A stretch of 60,267 bases of DNA from Brevundimonas sp. (GTDB taxonomy: Bacteria; Pseudomonadota; Alphaproteobacteria; Caulobacterales; Caulobacteraceae), in assembly GCF_029946145.1 (NCBI RefSeq), contig NZ_JAQSDY010000008.1, forward strand, positions 1 to 60,267, written 5' to 3'. The position numbers were made by a program, and so were the translations under genes. Shown piece by piece: positions 9,304 through 18,131 of this stretch (within the stretch, counting starts at the first letter, position 1; each line of letters starts with the position of its first letter). The notes beneath the pieces are model-generated. The model saw only the letters and a program-made list of their open reading frames with translations, did no database searches and was not told where the DNA came from.

Positions 9304-9627
9304 ATGAAGCGGACAAAGGCTCCCCTAGCTGCCGCCGTGGCGGCTTGGATCGCCGCGCAGCCGCTAACAGCTCACGCGCAAATCGGTCTGGCAGATCCGC
9401 AAGGCTCCGGCCCTATCGTCTCCGCTGTTCAATGGCTTCAAGGCACCCTCCTCGGCACCGTCGCCACGGTCGTCGCGGTCATCGCCGTCGCCTGCGTCGG
9501 TCTGCTGATGCTGACCGGCCGGATCAACTGGCGCTACGGCGCCGTCGTGATCTTGGGTTGCTTCATCCTGTTCGGCGCGGTGAGCATCGTCGCCGGCATC
9601 CGGTCGACCGCCGGGTTCGCGGGCTAG
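9304..9627 (+). CDS. virB2: VirB2-like pilin (TrbC/VirB2 family)
   Basis: A 107-residue protein with a signal peptide cut after A-H-A-Q near residue 26. Two long hydrophobic helices follow (about residues 48-68 and 78-98), separated by a short polar loop around T-G-R-I-N-W. This is the classic VirB2/TrbC pilin layout. The processed protein would form the conjugative pilus. ATG 9304 is chosen over an in-frame GTG at 9286 because it gives a compact signal peptide. It is the first gene of the virB run, with virB3 beginning five bases later. Confidence 0.85.
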   Translation: MKRTKAPLAAAVAAWIAAQPLTAHAQIGLADPQGSGPIVSAVQWLQGTLLGTVATVVAVIAVACVGLLMLTGRINWRYGAVVILGCFILFGAVSIVAGIRSTAGFAG

Positions 9628-9631
9628 CGCC

Positions 9632-9916
9632 TTGGATCACCTGGAACGCACCCCTCTCTTCACCGCCCTGACCCGACCGCAGATGTTCGCGGGCGTCACC
9701 TACAACTACTTCGTGATCAACGCCGTGATCGCTGCGGAACTGTTCCTGATCGTCCGCTCGGTCTGGGTGCTGCCGATCGCCCTGGTCATCCACGGCGTCG
9801 GCATTCTGCTTTGTCTGCGTGAACCGCGAACGATCGACCTGTGGCTGATGCGAATCGGCCAGTGCCCGCGCGTGCGCAACCACCACATCTGGCGATGCAA
9901 CTCCTACCGTCCCTGA
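9632..9916 (+). CDS. virB3: VirB3-like inner membrane protein
   Basis: A 94-residue protein beginning with the VirB3-type segment L-F-T-A-L-T-R-P-Q-M-F-A-G-V. One or two hydrophobic segments follow (about residues 24-60). The start is a TTG, the only start placed correctly for the conserved N-terminus. VirB3 works with VirB4 at the inner membrane in pilus assembly. The 3' end overlaps the start of virB4 by 22 bases. Confidence 0.85.
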   Translation: MDHLERTPLFTALTRPQMFAGVTYNYFVINAVIAAELFLIVRSVWVLPIALVIHGVGILLCLREPRTIDLWLMRIGQCPRVRNHHIWRCNSYRP

Positions 9917-12267
9917 GCCAGGGAGCTCGCACGGTGATACGTGAGCAGGCTGCGGGCACGCATCTGCCCTACGCCCGGCACGTCAACGACTGCACGCTCG
10001 AGACGCGGGACGGCCTGCTGATGCAGACGATCCGTCTGCGGGGCCTGCTGTTCGAAACCGCGGACACGGGCGAGCTCAACTATCGCAAGACCCTGCGCGA
10101 CGCGATGCTTCGCGCCGTCGGCTCCTCACGGTTCGCCCTCTACCATCACGTCATCCGGCGGCGGGCGGAGATCGATCTCCACGCGGCGTACCCGGACGCG
10201 TTTTCGCAGACGCTCGGGGACCGCTGGGCCGACCGGCTCGCCCGGAAAGAGCTGTACGTCAACGACCTTTATCTGACGCTCATCCGCCGGCCGCTGCAGG
10301 GCCGGATCGGCGTCGCTGACACGGTGCGGAACTGGTTCGCTCGCGCCGGCGAAGAAGCGGGCGTCGCCCAGGCCTACGAACTGTCGCAGCTGGATGCGGG
10401 CCGCGACGCCCTGATCGCGGCCCTCGGCGACTATGCGCCTCGCCTTATGGGCGTTTACGAGACGCCCGATGGCGTGTGCTCCGAACCGTTGGAATTCCTG
10501 TCGGAGCTCTACAATGGCGAGCAGCGGCCGGTGCTGTTGCCGCATCAGGACCTGGGTGCCTATCTGCCGTATCGCCGGGTCAGTTTCGGCCAGGAGGCGG
10601 TGGAGCTGTCGGCGGCCGGACATGTTCCCCGGAGTTTCCTGGGCCTGGTTTCGATCAAGGACTATCCAGCGTACAGCGCTCCAGGCATGTTCGACGAGCT
10701 GCTGCGTCTGCCGTTCGAACTGACGATCACCCAGTCGTTCGCCTTCGTGGAGCGGCAAGCCGCGCTGGAGCGTATGAACCTGGCCCTGCGCCGCATGCGT
10801 TCGGCGGAGGATGAGGCGATCTCCCTTCGCGGAGAACTGGCCCAGGCCAAGGACGATGTCGCCGCCGGGCGCGCGGGCTATGGCGAGCACCATATGACCA
10901 TCGCCGTGCGCGGGAACACGCCCGGCTCCGTCGATGCGGCGGTCGCGGAGGTGACCGCCAGTCTTGCGGACATGGGCATCGTGGCGGTCCGCGAGGACAT
11001 CGCCCTGGAACCGGCCTTCTGGGCCCAGTTTCCGGCCAACTTCAAATACATCGCCCGTCGTGGACTGGTGTCGACGAACAATTTCGCCGGCCTCGCGAGC
11101 GCACACAATTTCCCGCTCGGGGCGGCGACCGGGTCGCATTGGGGGGACGCGATCACCCTGCTGGAGACCACGGCCGCGGGGCCGTATTTCTTCAACTTCC
11201 ACCAGGGCGACCTCGGCAATTTCACGGTGATCGGCCCGTCGGGGTCCGGCAAGACGGTCGTGCTCAACTTCCTGCTCGCCCAGGCGCGCAAGCTGAACCC
11301 GCGCATCATCTTTTTCGACAAGGATCGTGGCGCGGAACTGTTCATCCGCGCGATCGGCGGTCGCTACGATGTGCTTCGTCCGGGCGAAGCCTCGGGGCTC
11401 AACCCCCTTCAGCTCGAGGACACGCCGGCCAACCGCGGCTTCCTGGTCGACTGGCTGAGCCAGCTGGCCGGCGGCGCCGACGTGAACGACCTGGCCCGGA
11501 TCCGCGATGCGATCGAGGCCAATTTCGATCAGCCGGTCGAGCATCGCCGGCTGAGGCATCTGGTCGAGCTGTTCCGTGGCGACCAGCGCCCCCACGCCGA
11601 GGATCTCTGGTCGCGGCTGCGCCCGTGGTGGGGCAAGGGCGAGCGGGCGTGGATGTTCGACAATCCCGAGGACCTGACCGACCTGTCAGTGCAGACCGTC
11701 GGGTTCGACATGACGGTGCTGCTGGACGACCCCGCCGTCCGAACCCCGGCGATGATGTACCTCTTCCATCGGGTCGAGGAGCGTCTCGACGGGTCCCCGG
11801 CGATCATCGTCGTCGATGAAGGATGGAAGGCGCTGGACGACGATGTCTTCGTCCGCCGCATCAAGGACTGGGAAAAGACCATCCGCAAGCGCAACGGCAT
11901 CGTCGGTTTCGCGACCCAAAGCGCCCAGGATGCGCTTGAGAGCCGCATCGCCAGCGCCATCATCGAACAGGCCGCCACCCAGATCTTCATGGTCAACGCC
12001 AAGGCGCGGGCCGAGGACTATGTCGAGGGCTTCGGGCTCACGCCGCACGAGTTCGACCTGATCCGAACCCTGCCGGACAGCGCCCACTGCTTCCTCATCA
12101 AGCGCGGGGGAGAAAGCGTGGTCGCGCGTCTGGACCTGTCGGGCGAGACCGATGTCCTGGTTATCCTGTCCGGCCGTGAGCGGACGGTCCGTCTGCTCGA
12201 CGAGATTCGCGCCGCGGTCGGCGATGATCCGGCCGACTGGATGGCCCCCTTGCTGGAGCGCGCGTGA
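9895..12267 (+). CDS. virB4: VirB4 ATPase of the type IV secretion system
   Basis: A 790-residue ATPase. The N-terminal CagE/TrbE/VirB domain covers about residues 150-400. The Walker A motif G-P-S-G-S-G-K-T-V-V is near residue 450 and Walker B (I-I-V-V-D-E-G-W-K-A-L) near 637. VirB4 energises pilus biogenesis and substrate transfer at the cytoplasmic face. ATG 9895 (MQLLPSLSQG) overlaps the virB3 end and fits family starts better than the GTG at 9841. Length matches the roughly 790-residue family norm. The stop overlaps virB6 (GTGATG at 12264-12269). Confidence 0.95.
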   Translation: MQLLPSLSQGARTVIREQAAGTHLPYARHVNDCTLETRDGLLMQTIRLRGLLFETADTGELNYRKTLRDAMLRAVGSSRFALYHHVIRRRAEIDLHAAYPDAFSQTLGDRWADRLARKELYVNDLYLTLIRRPLQGRIGVADTVRNWFARAGEEAGVAQAYELSQLDAGRDALIAALGDYAPRLMGVYETPDGVCSEPLEFLSELYNGEQRPVLLPHQDLGAYLPYRRVSFGQEAVELSAAGHVPRSFLGLVSIKDYPAYSAPGMFDELLRLPFELTITQSFAFVERQAALERMNLALRRMRSAEDEAISLRGELAQAKDDVAAGRAGYGEHHMTIAVRGNTPGSVDAAVAEVTASLADMGIVAVREDIALEPAFWAQFPANFKYIARRGLVSTNNFAGLASAHNFPLGAATGSHWGDAITLLETTAAGPYFFNFHQGDLGNFTVIGPSGSGKTVVLNFLLAQARKLNPRIIFFDKDRGAELFIRAIGGRYDVLRPGEASGLNPLQLEDTPANRGFLVDWLSQLAGGADVNDLARIRDAIEANFDQPVEHRRLRHLVELFRGDQRPHAEDLWSRLRPWWGKGERAWMFDNPEDLTDLSVQTVGFDMTVLLDDPAVRTPAMMYLFHRVEERLDGSPAIIVVDEGWKALDDDVFVRRIKDWEKTIRKRNGIVGFATQSAQDALESRIASAIIEQAATQIFMVNAKARAEDYVEGFGLTPHEFDLIRTLPDSAHCFLIKRGGESVVARLDLSGETDVLVILSGRERTVRLLDEIRAAVGDDPADWMAPLLERA

Positions 12268-13487
12268 TGGCGACCTGCCCGGCGCTTTCCACCGGCGACG
12301 CCTTCCTGTCGGCGCTGCTGAGTCATATCGATTGCCAGGGGCGGACGATCGGTGCGGCGGGCTATCAGCTTCTGGCCGACCCCGGCTCGCCGCTGGCCCT
12401 CGTACTGACGGCCTTGCTGACGATCTTCGTCGCCCTGTTCGGCCTGCGCATGATGCTCGGCGAGACCCCGACCTTGCGCGACGGGGTGATGGCGGTGGTC
12501 AAGATCGGGGTGGTGCTGACGTTCGCGACTAGCTGGCCGGCCTATCGCACCGTCGTCTACGACGTCGTCGTCGACGGCCCGGCGCAGCTGGGCGCGGCCG
12601 TCGGCGGGTCCGCCAGACTGCCCGGCGCCCGGGACGATCTGATCGGCCGCCTGCAGGCCGCCGACGTGACCATCAACCGCCTGATCAATCTTGGGACGGG
12701 GCGCAGCGACGTCACCGCCCTGACGCCGCCCGGCGACACCCTCCCGGGCCAACCGCCGAGGCGCACGCCGATCCCGGACGATCCCGCCTTCGGAACGGCG
12801 CGCGTCCTGTTCCTGTCGAGCACGGTGGCGGCATTCGCCGTCGTCCGGCTGACGGCGGGACTTCTCCTGGCGCTGGCGCCGTTGTTCGCCGGTCTGCTGC
12901 TGTTCGGAGTATCGCGCGGGGTCGTTGTCGGCTGGGCCCGGGCCCTGGTCTTCGCCCTGCTGGCCTCGACTGCCGTGACGATACTGCTCGGCGTCGAACT
13001 GGCGCTGCTCGAACCCTGGCTGGCGGAGGTGACCGGGCTGCGCCAGGCCAGAACCGTCACCGCGTCCGCGCCGGTCGAACTGCTGATCCTGTGCCTCGGC
13101 TTCGCCCTCGCCATGGCGGGATCGCTCGCCGTGATTCTGCGGCTCGCCTTCACGGTCGACCTGCCGATGGTCCATTGGCGCGGCATCGCTGCACCGGCGC
13201 CGCTCCCGACTCCTTCCGAACGGGTCCCGGCCCCGTCTCCGCAGCCCGGGGCCGACCGGCCCGCGCCGCGCGCCCACGCGGTCGCCGACGCCCTCTTCGC
13301 CTCCCAGCGTCGCGAGCAGATGTCCCATGCGCAGACGTCCTCCCGGGCATCCGCCGCCGCGCCGCTGGCCCGCGCGGGCGCGGCCGCGACCGCGGACGAC
13401 TTCACCATACCGGCCTCGGGTCAGACCCTCCGCCGGACCCGGCCGCGGGCATCCCTTGGGGCCGCTCTTCGGGACCGCCGTTCATGA
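12267..13487 (+). CDS. virB6: VirB6-like polytopic channel protein (TrbL/VirB6)
   Basis: A 406-residue membrane protein with about six hydrophobic segments. A cluster lies near residues 40-100, and others near 175-235 and 260-300. A Pro/Ala-rich cytoplasmic tail of roughly 100 residues follows. The sequence has typical TrbL/VirB6 character, with R-D-G-V-M-A-V-V-K-I-G near the second helix. It would form part of the inner membrane channel. The start is ATG 12267 or GTG 12264, both overlapping the virB4 stop. The end overlaps virB8 (ATGA at 13484-13487). No VirB5 gene lies between VirB4 and VirB6. Confidence 0.88.
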   Translation: MATCPALSTGDAFLSALLSHIDCQGRTIGAAGYQLLADPGSPLALVLTALLTIFVALFGLRMMLGETPTLRDGVMAVVKIGVVLTFATSWPAYRTVVYDVVVDGPAQLGAAVGGSARLPGARDDLIGRLQAADVTINRLINLGTGRSDVTALTPPGDTLPGQPPRRTPIPDDPAFGTARVLFLSSTVAAFAVVRLTAGLLLALAPLFAGLLLFGVSRGVVVGWARALVFALLASTAVTILLGVELALLEPWLAEVTGLRQARTVTASAPVELLILCLGFALAMAGSLAVILRLAFTVDLPMVHWRGIAAPAPLPTPSERVPAPSPQPGADRPAPRAHAVADALFASQRREQMSHAQTSSRASAAAPLARAGAAATADDFTIPASGQTLRRTRPRASLGAALRDRRS

Positions 13488-14260
13488 AAAAAACCAGCCG
13501 GGAAGCATTGAACGCCTACTATCGCGAGGCGGGGAGCTGGGCCACGGACCAGATCGAAGCGCTGCGCAAGTCGCGCCGGATCGCCTGGAGCGTCGCCGCC
13601 GCCGCGGTGGTCGTGGCCGTGTCGGAAGCGATCGCGCTGGTCGTGCTCATGCCGCTCAAGACGGTCGTGCCCTATACGCTGATGGTCGATCGGACCACGG
13701 GCTTCGTCCAGGCGCTCAAGCCCCTGGATCCGGGCCAGATCACGCCGGATCGGGCCTTGGTCCAGTCTATGCTGGTCCAGTATGTCATCGCGCGCGAAAG
13801 CTTCGACATCGCCACCCTCCAGACCAACTACGAGAAGGTCGGCCTTTGGTCGGCGGAGCGGGCGCGCAGCGACTATCTGACCTTCATGCAGGCCTCGAAC
13901 ATCGACGGGCCGCTCAATCTCTATCCGCGCAGTTCGATCGTCGAGGCCCGGGTCAAGAGCGTGTCGCGGCTGGACGCCCAGTCGGCGCTCGTGCGGTTCG
14001 AAACCGTGCGGCGGGACGAGGGCGGGCAGTATCAGCCGGCGATGCCGTGGGTCGGCATCGTCCGGTATCGGTTCTCCGGCGAACCCATGTCGGCCGAGGA
14101 CCGTTTCCTCAACCCACTGGGCTTCCAGGTCCTCGACTACCGACGCGATCCTGAAGCCCTGCCGGCGCCTGAGATGTCCGTCTCGCCCGATCCCTACGGT
14201 GCGGTCCCGCTCGAGGCCGAAACTGTCCAGGTCGGACCCGCGACCGGTGATACGCCATGA
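13484..14260 (+). CDS. virB8: VirB8 inner membrane assembly factor
   Basis: A 258-residue bitopic protein. There is a short cytoplasmic N-terminus, a single membrane helix at about residues 27-52, and a periplasmic NTF2-like domain with the VirB8 signatures V-P-Y-T-L-M-V-D and F-M-Q-A-S-N. It nucleates the inner membrane complex and contacts VirB9 and VirB10. ATG 13484 is preferred because it overlaps the virB6 stop and starts the conserved N-terminus. The stop overlaps the virB9 ATG at 14257. The last 40 residues are Pro-rich. No VirB7 lipoprotein gene lies between VirB6 and VirB8. Confidence 0.93.
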   Translation: MKKTSREALNAYYREAGSWATDQIEALRKSRRIAWSVAAAAVVVAVSEAIALVVLMPLKTVVPYTLMVDRTTGFVQALKPLDPGQITPDRALVQSMLVQYVIARESFDIATLQTNYEKVGLWSAERARSDYLTFMQASNIDGPLNLYPRSSIVEARVKSVSRLDAQSALVRFETVRRDEGGQYQPAMPWVGIVRYRFSGEPMSAEDRFLNPLGFQVLDYRRDPEALPAPEMSVSPDPYGAVPLEAETVQVGPATGDTP

Positions 14261-14948
14261 AGCGCCTCCTGCTTCTCGTCCTTCTGCTCGCGGCCCGGCG
14301 GAGGCACAGACGCCGCCTGCGCCCAACCCGGGCGACGCCCGGCTCCGGACCATCCCGTACGACGCCGGCCAGGTCTTCCGCCTGCGGGTGGCGACCGGCT
14401 ACCAGTCGACGGTCCTGTTCAGCCCCGAGGAACGGGTGGAGAATGTTGGGATCGGCGACAGCGACAGCTGGCAGGTGACGGTCAATGGACGCGGCGACGC
14501 CCTGTTCGTCAAGCCGATCCGGCAGAACAGCGCCACCAACATGACGGTGATCACCGACGCCCGCGTCTATAATTTCGAACTGTCGTCGGCCTACGCCCCG
14601 GGCGCCGATACCCCCTTCACCGTGCGCTTCGCCTATCCCGACGCGTCCACCGCGCCGGAGCCGGAGCCCGGCGCTCAGCTCAGCGTCGGACGATACCGCC
14701 TGAGCGGCGCCCGGAGCGTTCGTCCGGTCGCGGTCAGCGACGACGGGGTGCGCACCTCTATCGAATGGCGCGATCAGCAAGCGATACCGGCCGTCTTCGC
14801 CATCGATGACGCCGGCGACGAACTGCTCGTGGAGGGCCACATGCGCAATGGACTGTATGTGATCGACGCGGTGCACCGGACGCTCCTGTTCCGGGTGGAC
14901 GGGCAGACCGCACGCGCCAGCCGCTCGAGCACAAGGCCTTCCCCGTGA
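14257..14948 (+). CDS. virB9: VirB9 outer-membrane-complex protein, frameshifted in the signal peptide
   Basis: ATG 14257 overlaps the virB8 stop and begins a strong signal peptide (MKRLLLLVLLLA). That frame then turns Arg-rich and stops at 14478. The frame one base back continues from about 14296 as A-E-A-Q-T-P, a plausible cleavage site. It then encodes the VirB9 body, including R-T-I-P-Y-D-A-G-Q and an N-M-T-V-I-T-D-A-R-V-Y-N-F segment, up to 14948. A one-base loss in the GC-rich run near 14290-14297 explains both halves. As written, the mature domain would lack its signal peptide and could not reach the outer membrane. A base-calling error is possible. The end overlaps virB10 (GTGA at 14945-14948). 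Confidence 0.8.
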
Positions 14949-16039
14949 CGGTCGATTCCCACAGCCCGCCCTCCCCGGGGACGAACGCCGCGGACATCCG
15001 CCCGGTCGTCGCCCGGCATCGCGGCCCGGCGCCGGCGTGGCTGCTGTTCGGCGGCGTCATCCTAGGCGGCGTCCTGCTGTTCGGTGTCCTCGACAGCCAG
15101 CGGCGCGGGGCCACGGCTCCGTCGACCCAGATCCGGACCGTCGACCGCGTGAACCTGCCCGCGGCCCTGCCGCCGCTCTACCTGCCGGCGGAACCACCGC
15201 CGCCGCCGCCCCTCCCGTCAGGGTCCGAGCTTGTGGTTGTGACGCCCTCGCCCCAACCGGTCGTCGCACAGGCTCCGAGGACGCCCGCGCCGCCGGCGCC
15301 GGCTCTTCCCAATTTTCCGGCGCCAGCCTTCGCTTCCCCCGGGCCGTCGCCTGCGCCGACCCAGGTTGTGGCTCAGGGCGGCGGGACCGGGGCCGTCCTT
15401 GTGATCGACACAACGGCGCCGCCCGCGGGCGCGAGGGGCGAGGGCGCCGCGGCGGCGGGGGACCAGGATCCCGTCCGTACGACCCGGCTGCGCCGCCGGG
15501 CGATGACGGTGCCCCAGGGCACGCTGATCCCCGCCGTCCTGGAGACCGCGCTCGACTCCACCCGGCCGGGCCACGTCAGGGCGATCGTGTCTCGCGACAT
15601 CACCGGGTTCGACGGCAGTCAGATCCTCATCCCTCGCGGAACCCGACTGTTCGGCGACTACCAGTCGGACATGGCGCCCGGACAGAACCGGGCCCTGATC
15701 CAGTGGACGCGTCTGGTGCGGCCCGACGGCGTCTCCATCGCTCTCGCCTCGCCGTCCGCGGACATGCAGGGACGGGCGGGCGTCCAGGGCCGCGTGGACA
15801 GTCATTTCCTGGAGCGGTTCGGCGCTGCGCTGTTGCAGTCGACCATGAATATCGGCAGCGCCCTGATAACCGGGAGCGTAGCGGGAGACACCCCCGTGGT
15901 CGTAGCCTCGATGGCGACGGCGGCGGCCCCGACCGCCGGATCTCACGGGCAAGCCACGCTTCACGTGGACGCCGGCGCCCGGGTCGGGGTTCTGGTCGCG
16001 CGCGATCTGGAATTCTCGTCCGGCGAGACACGGCGATGA
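14945..16039 (+). CDS. virB10: VirB10 (TrbI/VirB10) energy-sensing scaffold
   Basis: A 364-residue protein starting at GTG 14945. There is a short cytoplasmic N-terminus, one membrane helix (about residues 35-55), and a long Pro-rich periplasmic linker with a P-P-P-P-P-P run near residue 85. The C-terminal TrbI barrel begins around residue 180 (R-R-A-M-T-V-P-Q-G-T-L-I-P-A-V-L-E-T-A) and includes S-Q-I-L-I-P-R-G-T-R-L-F-G-D-Y. It links the inner membrane ATPases to the outer membrane pore with VirB9. It overlaps virB9 upstream and virB11 downstream by four bases each. Confidence 0.93.
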   Translation: MTVDSHSPPSPGTNAADIRPVVARHRGPAPAWLLFGGVILGGVLLFGVLDSQRRGATAPSTQIRTVDRVNLPAALPPLYLPAEPPPPPPLPSGSELVVVTPSPQPVVAQAPRTPAPPAPALPNFPAPAFASPGPSPAPTQVVAQGGGTGAVLVIDTTAPPAGARGEGAAAAGDQDPVRTTRLRRRAMTVPQGTLIPAVLETALDSTRPGHVRAIVSRDITGFDGSQILIPRGTRLFGDYQSDMAPGQNRALIQWTRLVRPDGVSIALASPSADMQGRAGVQGRVDSHFLERFGAALLQSTMNIGSALITGSVAGDTPVVVASMATAAAPTAGSHGQATLHVDAGARVGVLVARDLEFSSGETRR

Positions 16040-17034
16040 CCGATGTCCTTCGCGAAGGACAGGTCTATCTGCAGAGCTACCTGGCGCCGTTCGCCGGCAT
16101 CCTCGCCCGCGCCGATGTCACGGACATCTATGTCAACGCGCCGGACGAGTGCTGGGCCGAAACCCTTGGCGGCGGGATCGAGTGTCACAGGATCCCCGGC
16201 TTGGATGAAACCGCCCTGGCCCGCCTGGCCCGCCAGATCGCCGCCTATGCACACCAAGGCATCAGTCGTGAACACCCTATCCTGTCAGCGGCGCTTCCGG
16301 GCGGCGAGCGGGTGCAGATCATCATCCCTCCCGCGACGCGGGGCGGCATCGTGCTGGCGATCCGCAAACACGTCTCCTCGGACCTCAGGCTGGAGGACTA
16401 CGTCGCCTCCGGCGCGTTCGAGACCGCACATCTGGACGGGCCGCGGCGCGAGACCGAACTGGATGCTCAGTTGCGCGAACGGTTGAAAACGGGAGACGTC
16501 GCCGGCTTGCTGAGCATCGCTGTAACAGGTCGTCGTAACATCCTGATCTCTGGGGGCACCTCCACCGGCAAAACGACATTCCTCAATGCCCTTATCCAGG
16601 AGGTTCCGCAGGAGGAACGGCTGATCTTCATCGAGGACACGCCCGAACTCCACCTGCATCATCCCAATGCGGTCGGCCTGATCGCCCCGCGCAGCGCACT
16701 AGGCGAAGCCCTCGTTACCGCGGAGGATCTGTTGAACGCCTCGCTCCGCATGCGGCCCGACAGGATCATCTTGGGAGAGCTGCGCGGCCCCGAGGCCTAC
16801 ACCTTCCTGCGCGCGGTCAACACGGGTCACCCAGGGTCGATGACGACCGTGCATGCCGACAGTCCGGACCGGGCGATCGAACAAATCGCGCTGCTTGTCT
16901 TGCAAGGCGGCACGACGCTGCGACGAGAGGACGTCGTGCACTATATCCGCTCGACCATAGACGTGTTCGTGCAGCTCTCCCGTTCCGCGGGCCGGCGCAG
17001 CGTTTCGGAGATTGCTTTGCGAACCGGGCCATAA
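16036..17034 (+). CDS. virB11: VirB11 hexameric ATPase
   Basis: A 332-residue traffic ATPase. The N-terminal domain (about residues 1-145) precedes Walker A (G-G-T-S-T-G-K-T-T-F-L-N) near residue 172. An Asp box follows (F-I-E-D-T-P-E-L), then Walker B (R-M-R-P-D-R-I-I-L-G-E-L-R-G) and a His box with T-G-H-P-G-S-M-T-T-V-H-A. This is the full VirB11 motif set. It drives pilus assembly and transfer together with VirB4. The ATG at 16036 overlaps the virB10 stop. It is the last gene of the operon; a convergent regulator gene follows. Confidence 0.95.
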   Translation: MTDVLREGQVYLQSYLAPFAGILARADVTDIYVNAPDECWAETLGGGIECHRIPGLDETALARLARQIAAYAHQGISREHPILSAALPGGERVQIIIPPATRGGIVLAIRKHVSSDLRLEDYVASGAFETAHLDGPRRETELDAQLRERLKTGDVAGLLSIAVTGRRNILISGGTSTGKTTFLNALIQEVPQEERLIFIEDTPELHLHHPNAVGLIAPRSALGEALVTAEDLLNASLRMRPDRIILGELRGPEAYTFLRAVNTGHPGSMTTVHADSPDRAIEQIALLVLQGGTTLRREDVVHYIRSTIDVFVQLSRSAGRRSVSEIALRTGP

Positions 17035-17069
17035 CCTGCCGCTGCTCTGCGGGTGAAGCTGATTGGCGT

Positions 17070-17465
17070 TCAATCCAAAGAGCCAAGAAACCGGCCGATC
17101 AGCCGCAAAGATCGCGGCTGGGGTTGCCATTCGCCGCTCTCCCACCGTCCGAATGTACCTTCGTCAACGCCAGTGAGCTCGCCCGCGCGCTTGATCGAAA
17201 GACCTCGCCGCCTTCGTTGAGCCAAGAGCTTTTCGGCTAGGGACTGAGGTTCCGGCCACGGCTCATAGCCAAGATATTGGATGATCGCCGGATACTGGTG
17301 CACGTAGGGCGCGCGCTCATCGCCCTCCCACCACGTCCAGGTCTTCGGATCGACACCGACGATCCGAGCGGCGTCAATCATTCGATGCCCTAGTCCGTGA
17401 CGGCGGAAACCTAGCTGCGCGCCAAAGCTCGCATCTCGCCGCAGAACCGGTTTGGGCCGTGGCAC
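17070..17465 (-). CDS. XRE-type helix-turn-helix regulator at the element's right end
   Basis: About 131 residues holding two HTH-like halves. The first includes I-D-A-A-R-I-V-G-V-D-P-K-T-W-T-W-W-E-G. The second reads G-L-S-I-K-R-A-G-E-L-T-G-V-D-E-G-T-F-G-R-W-E-S-G-E, which is typical XRE. It is likely a DNA-binding repressor for element genes. The GTG at 17465 is chosen because longer starts would lie inside comM sequence beyond the junction at about 17511. It is convergent with virB11, separated by 35 bases. The start remains uncertain. Confidence 0.65.
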   Translation of the reverse strand: MPRPKPVLRRDASFGAQLGFRRHGLGHRMIDAARIVGVDPKTWTWWEGDERAPYVHQYPAIIQYLGYEPWPEPQSLAEKLLAQRRRRGLSIKRAGELTGVDEGTFGRWESGEWQPQPRSLRLIGRFLGSLD

Positions 17466-17511
17466 TGTGCGCCGAAGCGAAATGCCGGACAGCAAAAGGG
17501 CAACACGAGTA

Positions 17512-18060
17512 TGCCGGTGCGGGGTCGGCGGGGCCGGACGCGGGGCGTGCGGCAAGGCTCCCCGCTGTCAGCGCGACTATCAGAACCGCATCTCGGGTCC
17601 CATGTTCGATCGCATCGACCTGACCGTGGAGACGCCTCCGGTCACCGCTTCGGACATGGCCCTGCCGCCTCCGGCCGAGGGCACGGCCGAGGCCGCGGCC
17701 CGTGTCGCCGCGGCCCGCGCCATGCAGGAGGACCGGCTGCGCGCCGCCGGCATCGATCCGGCTATCGCCCGCGACCAGGCCGTCAACGCCCGGGCCTCCG
17801 GCGAGACGCTGGACCGGTTCGCCACCCCCGACGAAGCGGGCCGGGCCCTGCTGATGCGGGCGGGAGAGGCGGGCGGGCTGACCGCCCGGGGCTGGACCCG
17901 CACACTGCGTCTGGCCCGCACCATCGCCGATCTGGACGGATGCGAGGGGGTGCTGCGTCGGCACATCGCCGAAGCCCTCGTCTATCGCCGCTCGACCGTC
18001 GGAGCGCAGGGCGATTTCGAGCGCCAGACCTCGCATCATGCGGACACGCCTGTTTTCTGA
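17512..18060 (+). pseudogene. comM: comM (yifB) Mg-chelatase-family ATPase, 3' fragment
   Basis: About 182 residues match the C-terminal third of ComM/YifB. The fragment opens with C-R-C-G and G-A-C-G-K-A-P-R-C, the Cys cluster that precedes Y-Q-N-R-I-S-G-P-M-F-D-R-I-D-L. It ends with the C-terminal helical domain L-T-A-R-G-W-T-R-T-L-R-L-A-R-T-I-A-D-L. The AAA+ core (Walker A and B) is absent and no 5' part is found elsewhere in the window. ComM is a helicase for branch migration in natural transformation. The gene is evidently cut by the mobile region on its left; comM is a known island target in other bacteria. shkA follows 71 bases later. Confidence 0.85.
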
Positions 18061-18131
18061 AGGACTTTTGAGCGGGCGTTAATATCTGTGGCCGCATGTT
18101 TCTCGCGTAACGTGAGGGACGCGAGGCCAGA

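Larger units (their letters stand above)
1..17511. mobile_element. Left mobile region (ICE or island) inserted in comM; left end outside window
   Basis: This stretch carries element-type genes: an exonuclease, a serine recombinase, an RHS locus and a virB type IV secretion operon. It ends where a comM reading frame resumes without its 5' part, at about 17512. The left boundary is not in the window. The region may be composite, because the recombinase at 1998-3683 directly abuts a truncated YD-repeat gene. That arrangement suggests an element inserted into the rhs locus of another element. The right junction is placed to within about 10 bases from where comM-like residues begin. The extent and number of elements are inferred. 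Confidence 0.65.

Noticed and set aside
12018..13328. A 436-codon minus-strand frame over virB6
   Set aside because: Arg/Gln-rich shadow of virB6, whose plus-strand gene has membrane helices and overlap coupling.
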